Assembly: GCA_002366545.1 (NCBI GenBank) | Contig: DFBH01000050.1 | Location: forward strand, 1,751 to 6,787 | Length of the DNA: 5,037 bases | Direction of reading: 5' to 3' | Origin: Candidatus Oleimmundimicrobium americanum | GTDB lineage: Bacteria; Actinomycetota; Aquicultoria; UBA3085; Oleimmundimicrobiaceae | Shown here: positions 5,023 through 5,037 of the stretch, piece by piece | Layout of the letters: each line of letters starts with the position of its first letter | How positions within the stretch are numbered: position 1 is the stretch's first letter | The notes under the pieces: model-generated | The model's input: only the letters and a program-made list of their open reading frames with translations | Database searches by the model: none | What the model was told of the DNA's origin: nothing | Program-made: the position numbers and the translations under genes

Positions 5023-5037
5023 TGACCGCTCGCGATG
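5017..5037 (+). mobile_element. Start of integron gene cassette 5 (cut off by window end)
   Basis: Only the first 21 bases downstream of the R' cut are present. The window ends in ATG (5035-5037), which could be a start codon, but no purine-rich ribosome-binding site precedes it and no coding sequence can be judged. Confidence 0.5.

Overview
The window reads as part of a bacterial integron gene-cassette array. Four attC-like recombination sites lie in the same orientation, with R'' core starts near 1371, 2348, 4546 and 4950 and R' cores at 1471-1477, 2405-2411, 4633-4639 and 5016-5022. They split the window into four cassettes (about 1-1471, 1472-2405, 2406-4633, 4634-5016) and the first 21 bases of a fifth. 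The first base of the window fits the TT that begins a cassette after integrase cutting of G^TT. Every credible gene is on the + strand, in the orientation expected for cassettes, and no integrase gene, attI site or convincing promoter is visible. The attC sites differ in length and sequence, and the genes differ in base composition. This suggests a chromosomal or environmental array that collected cassettes from several sources. The host is a bacterium, but its lineage cannot be named from this window.

Layout. Cassette 1 encodes a 408-residue protein that joins a phospholipase-D-like nuclease domain (N-terminal half) to what looks like the C-terminal target-recognition part of a type IIG/ISP-like restriction-modification enzyme. 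The helicase and methyltransferase domains that normally lie between such ends are absent. Its 3' flank (1293-1494) is rich in inverted repeats and carries the least regular attC. Cassette 2 encodes a 247-residue membrane-anchored protein of unknown function. Cassette 3 is long and has two genes: an EcoRI-family adenine-N6 DNA methyltransferase and, 3 bases downstream, a DUF262 (ParB/GmrS-like) protein with a C-terminal HNH nuclease domain. Together they look like a complete restriction-modification module inside one mobile cassette. Cassette 4 encodes a 66-residue protein with two predicted membrane helices.

How the parts may work together. Cassette 3 is the best-supported functional unit: the methyltransferase would protect host DNA, and the DUF262-HNH protein is the likely cleaving partner. 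Such a pair can defend against phage and can also act as an addiction module that stabilises an array. Cassette 1 also carries restriction-related domains, so at least two of the four cassettes relate to DNA defence. The roles of cassettes 2 and 4 are unknown; a small two-helix membrane protein could belong to phage exclusion, but nothing in the sequence proves it.
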